Numbered from the stretch's first letter, positions 9,644 through 18,334 are shown. The stretch: 64,000 nucleotides of DNA from Opitutia bacterium (GCA_016187925.1 JACPIS010000037.1:152559-216558); one strand, 5' to 3'. Made by a program: numbers and translations. Notes: generated by a model from the letters alone, not told the origin.

Positions 9644-10575
9644 ACGTCCGCCTGATCATGTCGTTCGAGAAGCTTGCCGCCTGGGCGGGCTTGGTGCTTT
9701 TCGCGGCGGGCGCGGGTTGGGGCTGGACCGGCCGGGAGCAACTGGCGCAGTTGCGCGCCATTTCCGAAACGGTCGCACTGTCGGGCGAGAGTTTCCGTCC
9801 AGCGCCGCACGTCGCATCCGAGGCATCGGTCGCCGCTTGGCGCAAGCCGGGCGCGCAACGCGGCGGACCGGGCTGGGTCTACGAGCTGTTTACGCCGCCG
9901 GACATCTACTACGACACGGTCGCGCGCGCATTTGATGTGGTCCCGCCAGCCGTCGAGGCAGAGGGCGCCTTGCCCTTCGGTCTTGAGCTGCTGGAAGTGA
10001 AGCGCGCGCCGTATCGTCTGCAGCTCGTCGGCTACTTCGGCTCGGCGGACGACTACACGGGGACGTTCAGCAGTCCACAGCTACCCGGTGCGTTGCTCGC
10101 GCGTGCGGGTAGTCGTTTCACCGAATTGGGTTTGGTGCTCAAAAGCTTCTCGGTCGGGCTGGTTCCTGTCGGTCCGGGTGAGGACGGCGCCTTGTTCGAG
10201 CGCACCGCGAGTGCGGTGCTGGAGGATTTGACCACGGGTGAACTCGTCACGCTCGACAGTCGCGGGCGAAAGCTGACGGATATGCCTTTGGCCGTGCTTC
10301 GGCTCAAGGGCGGCGCGACCAAACCGCGCGAACTGCGCGAGGGTGACAGCGTGCAGGACGGCCAAGCCTCCTATCGCGTGGAGCGCATCCAGTTTGATCC
10401 GCCGGAAGTCGTCGTGCTGCGGACGCTTCCCGACCGGCCTCGCACGGAAGCCCGCGTGCTGCGCCTCGCCTCGTCCGAGGCCGGCGCGAAGGAAGAGCGA
10501 AGCAAAAATCCTTCCGACGCGCCCGCGCAGCGCCGTTCCGAAACCAATCTCGTCAGCGCCGACAAGGAACACTGA
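9640..10575 (+). CDS. Amuc_1099-type pilus-like protein
   Basis: The 311-residue protein has an N-terminal membrane helix (about 9-27) followed by a periplasmic region. Near residues 225-260 the segment EGDSVQDGQASYRVERIQF resembles the compact beta-domain of GspC/PilP proteins that contact the secretin; this is inference from pattern. The ATG overlaps the previous stop as ATGA, so it is translationally coupled. By order it corresponds to Amuc_1099. The likely role is to link the inner-membrane platform to the PilQ-type secretin encoded next. Confidence 0.72.
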   Translation: MNVRLIMSFEKLAAWAGLVLFAAGAGWGWTGREQLAQLRAISETVALSGESFRPAPHVASEASVAAWRKPGAQRGGPGWVYELFTPPDIYYDTVARAFDVVPPAVEAEGALPFGLELLEVKRAPYRLQLVGYFGSADDYTGTFSSPQLPGALLARAGSRFTELGLVLKSFSVGLVPVGPGEDGALFERTASAVLEDLTTGELVTLDSRGRKLTDMPLAVLRLKGGATKPRELREGDSVQDGQASYRVERIQFDPPEVVVLRTLPDRPRTEARVLRLASSEAGAKEERSKNPSDAPAQRRSETNLVSADKEH

Positions 10576-10589
10576 ACCGCCTCCACCCC

Positions 10590-12695
10590 ATGCCCACGCC
10601 TCCGTCTCATGTCTTTTTTCGATTTATGCTCGGCACTATCCTGCTCTGGGGCGGTGGTGCCCATGCCGGCACCACGGTGGAGCCACCCGGTGCGAGGCAT
10701 AGCGTCGAGAGCGTAACCGGAGACGCCGCCGGCCCGGCCGCCAGCGTGGAGATCACCGCCCTGCTCAAGCGCGGCCGGGCGCAATACCTCGCCGGCGAAC
10801 CCGGCGTGGCGGCGCAGACTTTCGCGCGGGTGCTGGAACTTGCCCCGGGAAACACCGACGCCCGGACCTTCCTCGAGCGCATCGCGGCAGCCGGCGTCGA
10901 CCGCGATCCGAATCGCACCCGGACTTCCGCGCAGATGCTCAACGAGGTGCAGCGTGCGTGGCAACGACCCGCGATTGCCGCGGCGGGCGGTGCTGAGACG
11001 ATGCCGGCCGCCGTCCGCTCGCCGTTGCAGGAAAAACTCGAGACCATCGTCCTGCCGGGCGTGAGCTTCCATGGACTGGAACTGAGCCGCGTAGTGCACG
11101 CGCTGGGTGCCATCTCCGAGGAATACGACCGATCCGGCGCGGCGCCGAAGGGTGTGAACATTGTCCTCATCGACCCGGCCAACGCCGATCCGCAAGTCAG
11201 TCTGGATTTGCGCAACGTTTCGCTGCAGCGCTTGCTGGACTTCATCACCCGCTCGGTGGGCTACCAATACGAGGTGCAGGCCGACGCCGTCGTGGTCCGG
11301 CCGGGCGGCGGGCAATCGGCCTTGGAAACGGAGATCTTCGCCGTCTCGCGCTCGACGGTGCTGCGCCTGACCGGACGCGGCGCACCTGGCGCGCCAGCAC
11401 CGGTGGGAGATCCGCTCGCGGGGCGTGCGGGAGCGGCGCCGACCTCCGAAGGCGAGGGGAGGGCGATCCGGAATTTTCTCCAGCTCGCCGGAGTGAACTT
11501 CGATGACGAGAAGGGCAGCACGCTCGCCTTCGACGGTTCGCAGCTCATCGTCACGCAGACCGCGCGCAACCTCGGACGCATCCGCAATATTCTCAGCCGC
11601 TACAACGATGTGCGGCAGGTCGAGATCGAGGCGAAGTTCATGGAAGTGCAGGACGGCGCGCTCGAGGAACTCGGCGTCAACTGGCGCGTCGCCACCAAGG
11701 CCACGCAGCGCGGCGCCGGAGCGGTGGCCGCCTACCAATCGGGCAACCGCTCGCTCGCCGACGCGTTCAGCAGCAGCGGCGCGGGCACACAGGGCAGCAT
11801 CGTCCGTCCCGCGGTCGAGGCCACCGATAGCACCCCCGCGCAAGACGGCATCAACCTGCCCATCATCAATCCGCCGCCGCCCATCCCGGGCACGAACAAT
11901 CTCGGTCTCGGCGCCAACCCGCTCGCCACCGTCACCGGTGTGCTGGGCGAGTTCAACGTCAACGCCGTGATCCGCGCCCTCTCCCAGAAGACCGGCACGG
12001 AGTTGCTCAGCGCACCGAAACTCACCGTGCTTTCCGGCAATCCGGCCACGATCACGGTCGCGCAGGAGCTCCGTTACCCGCAGTCCTACGGACAGGTGCA
12101 GAGCCAGGTCGGCACGGGCAACGCGAGCGGCGGCGGCTCCGCCGGCGTGGCGATCACCGCGGGCACGCCGCAGGAATTCACCACGCGCAACGTCGGAGTG
12201 GAGCTCAAGGTCACGCCCACGGTGGAGGAGGATAATCACAGCATCAGCCTCGACTTGAACCCGAAGGTCACCGAATTCGAGGGCTTCGTCGAATACGGCG
12301 GTCAGAGCATCGCCATCTCCGGCAGCACGACCGTCACCGTGCCCTCGGGTTTCTACCAGCCCATCTTCGGCGTGCGCGAGGTCAGCACCCGCGTGACGAT
12401 CTGGGACGGCGCGACCATCGTCATGGGTGGGCTCACGCGTGAGGACGTGAAGAAGAACCGCGACAAGATACCCGTGCTCGGCAACGTGCCTGTGCTCGGC
12501 CGTCTCTTCCGCAGCAACGGCGAGAGCGCGCAGAAAAGAAATCTGCTCATCTTCGTCACCGCCAACCTCGTCAACCCCGGCGGCGGCCTGAGGAAGCAGG
12601 CCGTCACCAGCGCCGCGCCCGACTCCCTTTACCAAAACCCGGTCATCGTGACACCCACCGAGTCCGGCTCCCCCGGGCTTGCCCGGCGCAACTGA
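10590..12695 (+). CDS. PilQ-type secretin (Amuc_1098 type)
   Basis: The 701-residue protein starts with a signal peptide (about 1-26, LGTILLWGGGAHA), then a TPR-like stretch (YLAGEPGVAAQTFARVLE), a secretin N-domain (about 188-237, DPQVSLDLRNVSLQRLLDF), a second N-domain (about 290-350) and the secretin channel domain (about 435-680). The late motif IPVLGNVPVLGRLF is the classic secretin signature. It should form an outer-membrane gated ring. Last gene of the locus, 14 bases after the Amuc_1099-type gene. No pilin, PilB, PilC or PilT gene lies nearby. Confidence 0.9.
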   Translation: MPTPPSHVFFRFMLGTILLWGGGAHAGTTVEPPGARHSVESVTGDAAGPAASVEITALLKRGRAQYLAGEPGVAAQTFARVLELAPGNTDARTFLERIAAAGVDRDPNRTRTSAQMLNEVQRAWQRPAIAAAGGAETMPAAVRSPLQEKLETIVLPGVSFHGLELSRVVHALGAISEEYDRSGAAPKGVNIVLIDPANADPQVSLDLRNVSLQRLLDFITRSVGYQYEVQADAVVVRPGGGQSALETEIFAVSRSTVLRLTGRGAPGAPAPVGDPLAGRAGAAPTSEGEGRAIRNFLQLAGVNFDDEKGSTLAFDGSQLIVTQTARNLGRIRNILSRYNDVRQVEIEAKFMEVQDGALEELGVNWRVATKATQRGAGAVAAYQSGNRSLADAFSSSGAGTQGSIVRPAVEATDSTPAQDGINLPIINPPPPIPGTNNLGLGANPLATVTGVLGEFNVNAVIRALSQKTGTELLSAPKLTVLSGNPATITVAQELRYPQSYGQVQSQVGTGNASGGGSAGVAITAGTPQEFTTRNVGVELKVTPTVEEDNHSISLDLNPKVTEFEGFVEYGGQSIAISGSTTVTVPSGFYQPIFGVREVSTRVTIWDGATIVMGGLTREDVKKNRDKIPVLGNVPVLGRLFRSNGESAQKRNLLIFVTANLVNPGGGLRKQAVTSAAPDSLYQNPVIVTPTESGSPGLARRN

Positions 12696-12764
12696 TCTAC
12701 CAAGCTTCTCGTCTTATGCCAGTCCCCCAAACATCACTTTTTATTCCGAAAACCGAATCCTCAC

Positions 12765-12908
12765 GCGACGAGATGCGGAGTTGCCGTGTGCTGGAAAACA
12801 CCGACATCACTATCCGCAGCCTGACCCTTTTTGCTCGCGACGAGATGTGGAGTCGCCGTGTGCTGGGAAGCACCCACATCAATATCCGCAGCCTGACCCT
12901 TTTTGCTC
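12765..12908 (+). repeat. Two tandem 72-bp units carrying the REP-like motif
   Basis: The unit beginning GCGACGAGATG at 12765 is repeated with a period of exactly 72 bases at 12837. Each ends with TATCCGCAGCCTGACCCTTT followed by TTGCTC. The copies differ at several positions, so the duplication is not recent. They fill the gap after the secretin gene. Confidence 0.85.
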
Positions 12909-13083
12909 GGCCCTGAGGCTGCTGCAAATGGACAAACTCCGACTCTGCCTGAGGAGCTTCGGGTTGCTGTTGTCGGGAGAGTATAGCTGTTATAAGGCGG
13001 CAACCAATAGCGGGCGGCGTGCCAGGCATTTGAAAAATAAACGCACGGCCAAGCTTCTCGAAGGTAAGCGTCGTCTCGGGTGC

Positions 13084-13108
13084 CTCGTAGCTACGAGAGC
13101 TACGACGA
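13084..13108. repeat. Palindrome CTCGTAGCTACGAG with partial repeat
   Basis: A perfect 14-base palindrome is followed directly by AGCTACGACGAG, a near-copy of its half. Related TACGAC strings continue to about 13150. The stretch lies in the 534-base interval 12696-13229, which has no plausible gene. Confidence 0.6.
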
Positions 13109-13167
13109 GGTAGAGTGTCGTAATGGTAACCAATACGACGGCTACGACAGAGTTGGTGGGAAGGCAG

Positions 13168-13193
13168 AAAAGGGTCAGGCTGCGGATATTGAT
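13168..13193 (-). repeat. REP-like motif, inverted copy left of the transposase
   Basis: This is the reverse complement of the motif seen at 12811-12832, 12881-12904 and 14191-14210: on the minus strand it reads ATCAATATCCGCAGCCTGAC followed by CCTTTT. It ends 36 bases before the transposase start and faces the direct copy at the other end of the gene. Confidence 0.85.
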
Positions 13194-13229
13194 ATTGACG
13201 GTTGAAAGCGTGCGAGCAGCCTACGGGGC

Positions 13230-14210
13230 ATGGCCCGCAAGCTGCGTCTCGAGTTTCCCGGTGCGTGTTACCATGTGATCAACCGGGGCAATTACCGGGC
13301 GGACATCTTCGAGTCGGAGGGGGCGCGGCAGGCGTTCGAGCACTGTCTGTTCGAGGCGGCGGCGAAATCCGGTTGGGGGCTCCACGCGTACGTGATCATG
13401 CGCAACCACTACCACCTGGCCGTGGAGACGCCGGAGGGGAACCTGGTAGCGGGCATGAAGTGGCTGCAGGCGACCTTCGCGAACCGGTTCAACAAGCTGC
13501 GGAGCGAGCGCGGCCACCTCTTCCAGGGCCGTTACAAGGCGCTGCTGGTCGAGGAGGGCGAACCCCTGGCTCAGGTCTGCCACTACATCCACCTCAACCC
13601 GGTCCGCGCCGGCTTGGTCGAGGCCGGCCGATTGCGGGACTACCGCCCTTCCAGCTACTGGCATCTCTGGCAGCCCAAGACGCGTCCAGCCTGTTACCAG
13701 CCGCAACTCACCTTGCAGAGCGTCGGCGGTTTGAGCGACACCCCGGCCGGATGGCGGAGCTATGCGGACTACCTCGCCTGGCAGGCGGCAGAGGGCCCCG
13801 TGGGCAAATCGAAGGCCTATGTGAACCTGAGCCAAGGCTGGGCGTTGGGCACGGCCGACTTCAAGGCGAGCCTCCGGGCGGATCATGCGCTCGCCGAGGA
13901 CGCCCGGGCGTGGACGCGCGAAGGAGCCGCCGAACTCCGGCAAGCCCGGTGGGCGGAGCTGCTCGACCGGGGGTTGGCGACGGCCGGCAAAACGCTCGCT
14001 CAGGCCCACCAGGAGCCCAAGTCAGCCGGCTGGAAGCTCGCGGTGGCCGCCTGGATGAAATCCCGCACGCAGGCGGGCAACGGCTGGCTGAGCGAGCGCC
14101 TAGGCCTGGGGGCCCCGGCCGCGTTCAGCCGGAACCTCACCACCTACCGGCGCCGGCTTACCCCTGCGGACAAACTATGGAAGTCGCTCACATCAATATC
14201 CGCAGCCTGA
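13230..14210 (+). CDS. REP-associated tyrosine transposase (RAYT, Y1/HUH family)
   Basis: The 326-residue protein has the Y1 transposase core in its first 150 residues: MARKLRLEFPG.CYHVINRGN, the HUH motif in MRNHYHLAV (about residue 60), and the catalytic Tyr in LFQGRYKALLV (about residue 97), followed by HYIHLNPVRAGL. These are hallmarks of REP-associated transposases, single-strand-nicking enzymes linked to REP palindromes. The region after about 160 is a less conserved C-terminal domain. The gene lies between an inverted and a direct copy of one REP-like motif, and its last five codons and TGA stop are made by that right-hand copy. It appears intact. Confidence 0.92.
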   Translation: MARKLRLEFPGACYHVINRGNYRADIFESEGARQAFEHCLFEAAAKSGWGLHAYVIMRNHYHLAVETPEGNLVAGMKWLQATFANRFNKLRSERGHLFQGRYKALLVEEGEPLAQVCHYIHLNPVRAGLVEAGRLRDYRPSSYWHLWQPKTRPACYQPQLTLQSVGGLSDTPAGWRSYADYLAWQAAEGPVGKSKAYVNLSQGWALGTADFKASLRADHALAEDARAWTREGAAELRQARWAELLDRGLATAGKTLAQAHQEPKSAGWKLAVAAWMKSRTQAGNGWLSERLGLGAPAAFSRNLTTYRRRLTPADKLWKSLTSISAA

Positions 14211-14211
14211 G
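14189..14211 (+). repeat. REP-like motif, right copy, supplies transposase stop codon
   Basis: CACATCAATATCCGCAGCCT plus GAG repeats the motif of 12881-12904. The frame of the transposase runs through it as Ser-Ile-Ser-Ala-Ala-stop, the TGA lying within the motif (14208-14210). Confidence 0.85.
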
Positions 14212-14292
14212 GTTGCCCTGATTTGGCGGGCAGAGGGAACGACGGAGCCGTAATAGGGTTTACGTGCGGAGGATTTTGGCTTTCGTCGCGGC

Positions 14293-15177
14293 ATGGCGAA
14301 GTGGCTTCTGGTTGACGGCTTCAACATGGCTTTCCGCGCATTCTACGGGATGCCGGAACTGACACGCACGGACGGGTTCCCGACGGGCGCGTTGCACGGC
14401 TGGGTGAAGACCATGTGGCGGCTGCAGGATCAGATCAATCCCGACGGGATGCTGGTGTTCTTCGACCTCGGTGGCTCGCAGGACCGGCTGGCCCTTCACC
14501 CGGAATACAAGGCGCAGCGCAAGGAAACGCCGGAGCCGTTGGAGAAACAGATCCCGGTCATCAAAGAGCTGACACGGGCGATGGGGCTCGTAGGCGTGGA
14601 GCTGGATGGCGTGGAGTCGGACGACCTGCTGGCGTCGCAGGCGCGGGTGCTGGCGAACGCCGGACACGAGGTGCTGATCGTGAGCGCTGACAAGGATTTC
14701 GCGCAGTGTGTGGACGACCGGATCAAGATTCTGCTGCCGCCGCCAACCGCCAACCCGAAGCTGGGCTGGCGCGTGATGGATGCGCAGGGCGTAGTGGAGA
14801 AATTCGGCGTGCCGCCGGCGCAGATCGCCGAATACTTGGCGTTGATCGGCGACACTTCGGACAATATCCCCGGGTTGAACGGCGTCGGCCCGAAGACCGC
14901 GGCAAAGTGGTTCGCGGAGTTCGGCACGCTGGAGAAGATCATCGCTAGCGTGGGTGAGTTGAAGCCCGAGCGTTTCCGCGAGCAGGTGGCGGCGCGGGCG
15001 GACGATTTGCGGCGCAATTTGAAGCTGACGATCCTCAGCACGAAATCGCCGATGCTGATGGTCGGCAAGGGTGAGCCGGCGCCGGTGAAGCTTTTCGCGC
15101 TGCTGGAGCAGATGGAGATGAAGTCGACGCTGAACGAGGCGAAGACGCGCTACAGTGGGCAGGGCGAGTTGTTCTGA
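14293..15177 (+). CDS. 5'-3' exonuclease (flap endonuclease-like, DNA polymerase I N-terminal type)
   Basis: A stand-alone 294-residue 5'-3' exonuclease related to the N-terminal domain of DNA polymerase I. The metal-binding acidic residues are in LLVDGFNMAFRAF (Asp8), ESDDLLA (about 115) and SADKDFAQ (about 138). The helix-three-turn-helix that grips double-stranded DNA is DTSDNIPGLNGVGPKTA (about 193-210). It removes 5' flaps or RNA primers. The protein ends soon after the H3TH domain and carries no polymerase domain. The gene follows the transposase and precedes a hairpin cluster. Confidence 0.9.
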   Translation: MAKWLLVDGFNMAFRAFYGMPELTRTDGFPTGALHGWVKTMWRLQDQINPDGMLVFFDLGGSQDRLALHPEYKAQRKETPEPLEKQIPVIKELTRAMGLVGVELDGVESDDLLASQARVLANAGHEVLIVSADKDFAQCVDDRIKILLPPPTANPKLGWRVMDAQGVVEKFGVPPAQIAEYLALIGDTSDNIPGLNGVGPKTAAKWFAEFGTLEKIIASVGELKPERFREQVAARADDLRRNLKLTILSTKSPMLMVGKGEPAPVKLFALLEQMEMKSTLNEAKTRYSGQGELF

Positions 15178-15183
15178 AGGCGA

Positions 15184-15408
15184 GGCTCGACGCAAGGTCG
15201 AGCCCTACGGAGAAACGTTCGGCGGTCATAGACCGCCGCTACAGGGAGAGGGCGTGCGCCATAGATGGGACCGGCCCACAGGGACGTGGGCCCTCCGGCC
15301 CGAATTGGTTGCGGGTCGGTGGGGGCCGGCAGGGAGAGGTTCTGCGGTCACGGGCCGCCGGTACAGGGGAAGGGTGTGGGGCAAGGGCGGCTCAGCGGGA
15401 GCTGAGCC
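15184..15408. repeat. Cluster of five hairpin repeats with a common tail
   Basis: Five short hairpins lie between the exonuclease and response-regulator genes: 15184-15204 (GGCTCGA stem), 15221-15237 (GGCGGTC), 15273-15292 (GGCCCAC), 15344-15358 (GCGGTC, one wobble pair) and 15389-15408 (GGCTCAGC). The stems differ, but each is followed within about three bases by a similar tail: CTACGG, CTACAGG, CTCCGG, GTACAGG, CTCCACGG. Stem plus tail therefore looks like one repeat family. The 308-base interval holds no plausible gene. Confidence 0.8.
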
Positions 15409-15485
15409 CTCCACGGGGAGATGATCCACGGAGATTTCCCCGGTTGGATCTCTGTCTCCTGTCCTCTGTAATCCGTTTTCTGCTC

Positions 15486-16223
15486 TCAGGTCTTCTTCGG
15501 CGGCTCGAAGATGTAGCCGATGCCGTGGACGGTCTTGAAGGAGTCGAGGGAGATGCCGTTCTTGGCGTAGGCGGAGCGGACCTTGACGATGTATTGGTCG
15601 AGCGAGCGGCTGCGCACGTCGGCGTGGATGCCCCAGACGGCGTGGATGAGCTCCTTGCGGGTGATGACTGCGTGGCGATGGGTGTTCAGATAGCCCAGGA
15701 TGCCGAGTTCCTTGCGGCCGATCTTGTAGGTGGCGCCATTCGGGAAAGTGACTTCGAGACGGTCGGGATGGACAGTGGAGCCGAGAAATTCGAAGTCCTC
15801 GTCGACGGTGCGGATGTTCTTCGTGAGGTTGAAGTCGCGCTGGCCCTCGGTGCGGCGGAGGACGGCGTGGATGCGGGCGACGAGTTCGGCGTAGCTGAAG
15901 GGCTTGGTGATGTAATCGTCACCGCCCAGTTCGAGGCCCTTGACGCGGTCGGCCTCCATGATGTTGCCGGTGAGAAAAATCGTGGGGATATGGATGTCCT
16001 GTTGCTTGAGCTCCTGCAGGAGCTGAAAGCCGGTGGAGTCGGGGAGCGTGACGTCGAGGAGGAGCAGGTTGGCAAAATTGCGCTGGAGAAAACGCAGCGC
16101 GGGCGCGCAACGGTTGTAGGGCTGGGTCTGCATGCCGGCGTCTTCGAGATGCTGGCAGATGAGCTTCGAGAGCTCTTCCTCGTCTTCGACGACGATGATC
16201 AAGGGGCGGGGTTCAGCGCACAT
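15486..16223 (-). CDS. OmpR-family response regulator
   Basis: A 245-residue two-component regulator. The receiver domain (about 5-120) shows the acidic pair VVEDEEE, the phospho-acceptor Asp in LLLLDVTLPDSTG and the conserved Lys in TKPFSYAEL. The C-terminal winged helix (about 145-240) contains GRKELGILGYLNTHRHAVITRKEL split over its helices, then SRSLDQYIVKVR and VHGIGYIF, typical for OmpR/PhoB DNA-binding domains. I chose the ATG at 16223 next to the receiver domain; an in-frame start at 16280 would add 19 residues. No histidine kinase is adjacent, so its signal is unknown. Divergent from aguB. Confidence 0.88.
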   Translation of the reverse strand: MCAEPRPLIIVVEDEEELSKLICQHLEDAGMQTQPYNRCAPALRFLQRNFANLLLLDVTLPDSTGFQLLQELKQQDIHIPTIFLTGNIMEADRVKGLELGGDDYITKPFSYAELVARIHAVLRRTEGQRDFNLTKNIRTVDEDFEFLGSTVHPDRLEVTFPNGATYKIGRKELGILGYLNTHRHAVITRKELIHAVWGIHADVRSRSLDQYIVKVRSAYAKNGISLDSFKTVHGIGYIFEPPKKT

Positions 16224-16392
16224 GAGATGGGTGTGTGATGCGACTGGCGTGCTTTTTACAATCGTGACGGCGGTTGTCAAAGCCTTGTTCGAGATGAAGT
16301 AGGCGGCCGGAGGTGCTCAGAGATTTCTTGTCATTCGTACCGGGGAGCCGTTCGCTGCTGTCCGCGCGGATACGCGCCAACCTTTTAACGTC

Positions 16393-17268
16393 ATGAAAGT
16401 CACTCTTGGACTGCTCCAACACGCCTGCTCCGCAAGCCCGGCGGAGAACCTGAAGAAGACCCTCGCGCTGGCCGAACAGGCGGCGAAGAAGGGCGCGAAG
16501 ATCATCTGCACCCAGGAGCTGTTTCGCTCGCAATATTTCTGCCAGAGCGAGGATCACGAGTATTTCAAGCTGGCGGAGCCGATCCCGGGCCCGAGCACCC
16601 AGGCGTTCCAGAAACTGGCCAGGAAGCACGGTGTCGTGATCGTCGCCTCGCTCTTCGAAAAGCGCGCGAGCGGGCTCTATCACAACACAGCCGTCATCAT
16701 CGACGCCGATGGCAAACTGCTCGGGGTGTACCGCAAGATGCACATCCCCGATGACCCGCTTTTCTACGAAAAGTTCTATTTCACGCCGGGCGACACGGGC
16801 TTCAAGGCCTGGCAGACCAAGTACGGCAAGATCGGCGTGCTGATCTGCTGGGACCAATGGTATCCCGAGGGCGCGCGCCTCACGGCGCTGCAGGGAGCCG
16901 AAATTCTATTCTATCCGACCGCCATCGGCTGGCATCCGAAGGAGAAGAAGGAATACGGCGTCAACCAGCACGGCGCGTGGGAAACGATCCAGCGTTCGCA
17001 CGCCGTGGCCAACGGCTGCTACGTTGCCTCGGTCAACCGCATCGGACTCGAGCAGCCGATCGGCGGCGACGGCCTCGAGTTCTGGGGGCAGAGCTTCGTG
17101 GCCGGCACGAGCGGCCAGATCCTCGCCAAGGCCAGCGTCAACCGGGAGGAGATTCTCCTGCACACGGTCGATCTCGGCAAAGTCGACGTCACGCGCACGC
17201 ACTGGCCCTTCCTGCGCGACCGGCGCATCGATGCCTACGGCGACCTGACGAAACGCTTCCGCGACTGA
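16393..17268 (+). CDS. aguB: N-carbamoylputrescine amidase
   Basis: A 291-residue nitrilase-superfamily enzyme that hydrolyses N-carbamoylputrescine to putrescine, CO2 and ammonia. The Glu-Lys-Cys triad is visible: Glu in ICTQELF (about 41), Lys in YRKMHIPD (about 116) and Cys in VLICWDQWYPEGAR (about 153). HQHGAWETIQRSHA-type residues and SVNRIG fit the AguB subgroup. The gene is directly followed, after two bases, by agmatine deiminase, which makes its substrate; with speA elsewhere in the window this gives a complete arginine-to-putrescine route. Confidence 0.94.
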   Translation: MKVTLGLLQHACSASPAENLKKTLALAEQAAKKGAKIICTQELFRSQYFCQSEDHEYFKLAEPIPGPSTQAFQKLARKHGVVIVASLFEKRASGLYHNTAVIIDADGKLLGVYRKMHIPDDPLFYEKFYFTPGDTGFKAWQTKYGKIGVLICWDQWYPEGARLTALQGAEILFYPTAIGWHPKEKKEYGVNQHGAWETIQRSHAVANGCYVASVNRIGLEQPIGGDGLEFWGQSFVAGTSGQILAKASVNREEILLHTVDLGKVDVTRTHWPFLRDRRIDAYGDLTKRFRD

Positions 17269-17270
17269 CC

Positions 17271-18326
17271 ATGGCCGCCCAGAAGTCGCCCGCCGCACTC
17301 GGTTTCCGCATGCCGGCCGAGTGGGAGCCGCAGACCGCCATCTGGCTTTCGTGGCCGCACAAATACGCCTCGTGGCCCGGCCAGTTCCGGCCCGTGCCGT
17401 ACGTCTACGCGGAGATCGTGAAGCAGATCAGCCGCTTCGAGGAGGTGCGCCTCAACTGCGCCGCGAAGCTGCAGCCGCGCGCGAAGCGCCTCTGCGCCGC
17501 CGCGGGAGCGGACATGTCGCGCGTGACTTTCTACAACCACCCGACGAACGACGCGTGGTGCCGCGATCACGGTCCGATCTTCGTGAAGAACGATCGCACG
17601 GGCGAGGTGGCCATCACCGACTGGGCCTATAACGCCTGGGGTGATAAGTATCCGCCCTACGACCTCGACAACAAGATCCCGCCGAGCATCGCGCAGAAAC
17701 TGAAGCTGCGCCGCTTCGTGAACGACATGATTCTCGAAGGCGGCTCGATCGACGTGAACGGGCAGGGGCTCCTGCTCACCAGCGAGCAATGCTTGCTGAA
17801 CAAGAACCGCAATCCGCAGCTTTCCCGCGCCCACATCGAGCAGAACCTGAAGGATTACCTCGGCGTGAAGCAGGTGCTGTGGGTCGGCGACGGCATCATC
17901 GGTGACGACACCGACGGCCACATCGACGACATCACGCGCTTCTACAAGCCGGACGGCTTCATCACCTGCGTCGAGTCCAACAAGCGCGACCCGAATCACA
18001 AGATTCTCGAGGAAAATCTGGAGCGCTTGTGCGCGTTCCGCACGCTGGCGGGCAAGCGATTCGACATCGTGACGTTGCCGATGCCCAAGCCGTTCGCCTT
18101 TCAAGGGCAGCAGGTGCCGGCCAGCTACGCGAATTTTCTCATCATCAACGGCGCGGTGCTTGTGCCGCAGTTCCGCCAGCCGAAACGCGACGCCGAGGCG
18201 CGCGAGATCATCGGTGGCTGCTTCAAGGGCCGCGAGGTCATCGGCATCGACTGCTATCATCTGATCTGGGGTCTGGGCACGCTGCATTGCATTTCCCAGC
18301 AACAGCCAGCTTCCGGCAAGGTCTGA
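17271..18326 (+). CDS. aguA: Agmatine deiminase
   Basis: The 351-residue enzyme converts agmatine to N-carbamoylputrescine and ammonia (Porphyromonas-type peptidyl-arginine deiminase fold). Conserved elements include EWEPQTAIWLSWPH near the start, NDAWCRDHGPIF, LEGGSIDVNG, DDTDGHIDD and the C-terminal catalytic Cys in GTLHCISQQ. I start it at the ATG at 17271 because upstream in-frame sequence only duplicates the end of aguB in another frame. It overlaps neither neighbour and sits in an aguB-aguA-lipoprotein operon. Confidence 0.95.
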   Translation: MAAQKSPAALGFRMPAEWEPQTAIWLSWPHKYASWPGQFRPVPYVYAEIVKQISRFEEVRLNCAAKLQPRAKRLCAAAGADMSRVTFYNHPTNDAWCRDHGPIFVKNDRTGEVAITDWAYNAWGDKYPPYDLDNKIPPSIAQKLKLRRFVNDMILEGGSIDVNGQGLLLTSEQCLLNKNRNPQLSRAHIEQNLKDYLGVKQVLWVGDGIIGDDTDGHIDDITRFYKPDGFITCVESNKRDPNHKILEENLERLCAFRTLAGKRFDIVTLPMPKPFAFQGQQVPASYANFLIINGAVLVPQFRQPKRDAEAREIIGGCFKGREVIGIDCYHLIWGLGTLHCISQQQPASGKV

Positions 18327-18334
18327 GCTTCCCC

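Noticed and set aside
15184..15408. CRISPR array
   Set aside because: The repeated units are hairpins with different stems and unequal spacing, not identical repeats with equal spacers, and no cas gene is present.
16224..16280. Longer N-terminus of the response regulator
   Set aside because: The 19 extra residues precede the receiver domain and look non-conserved; the ATG at 16223 lies at the normal distance.
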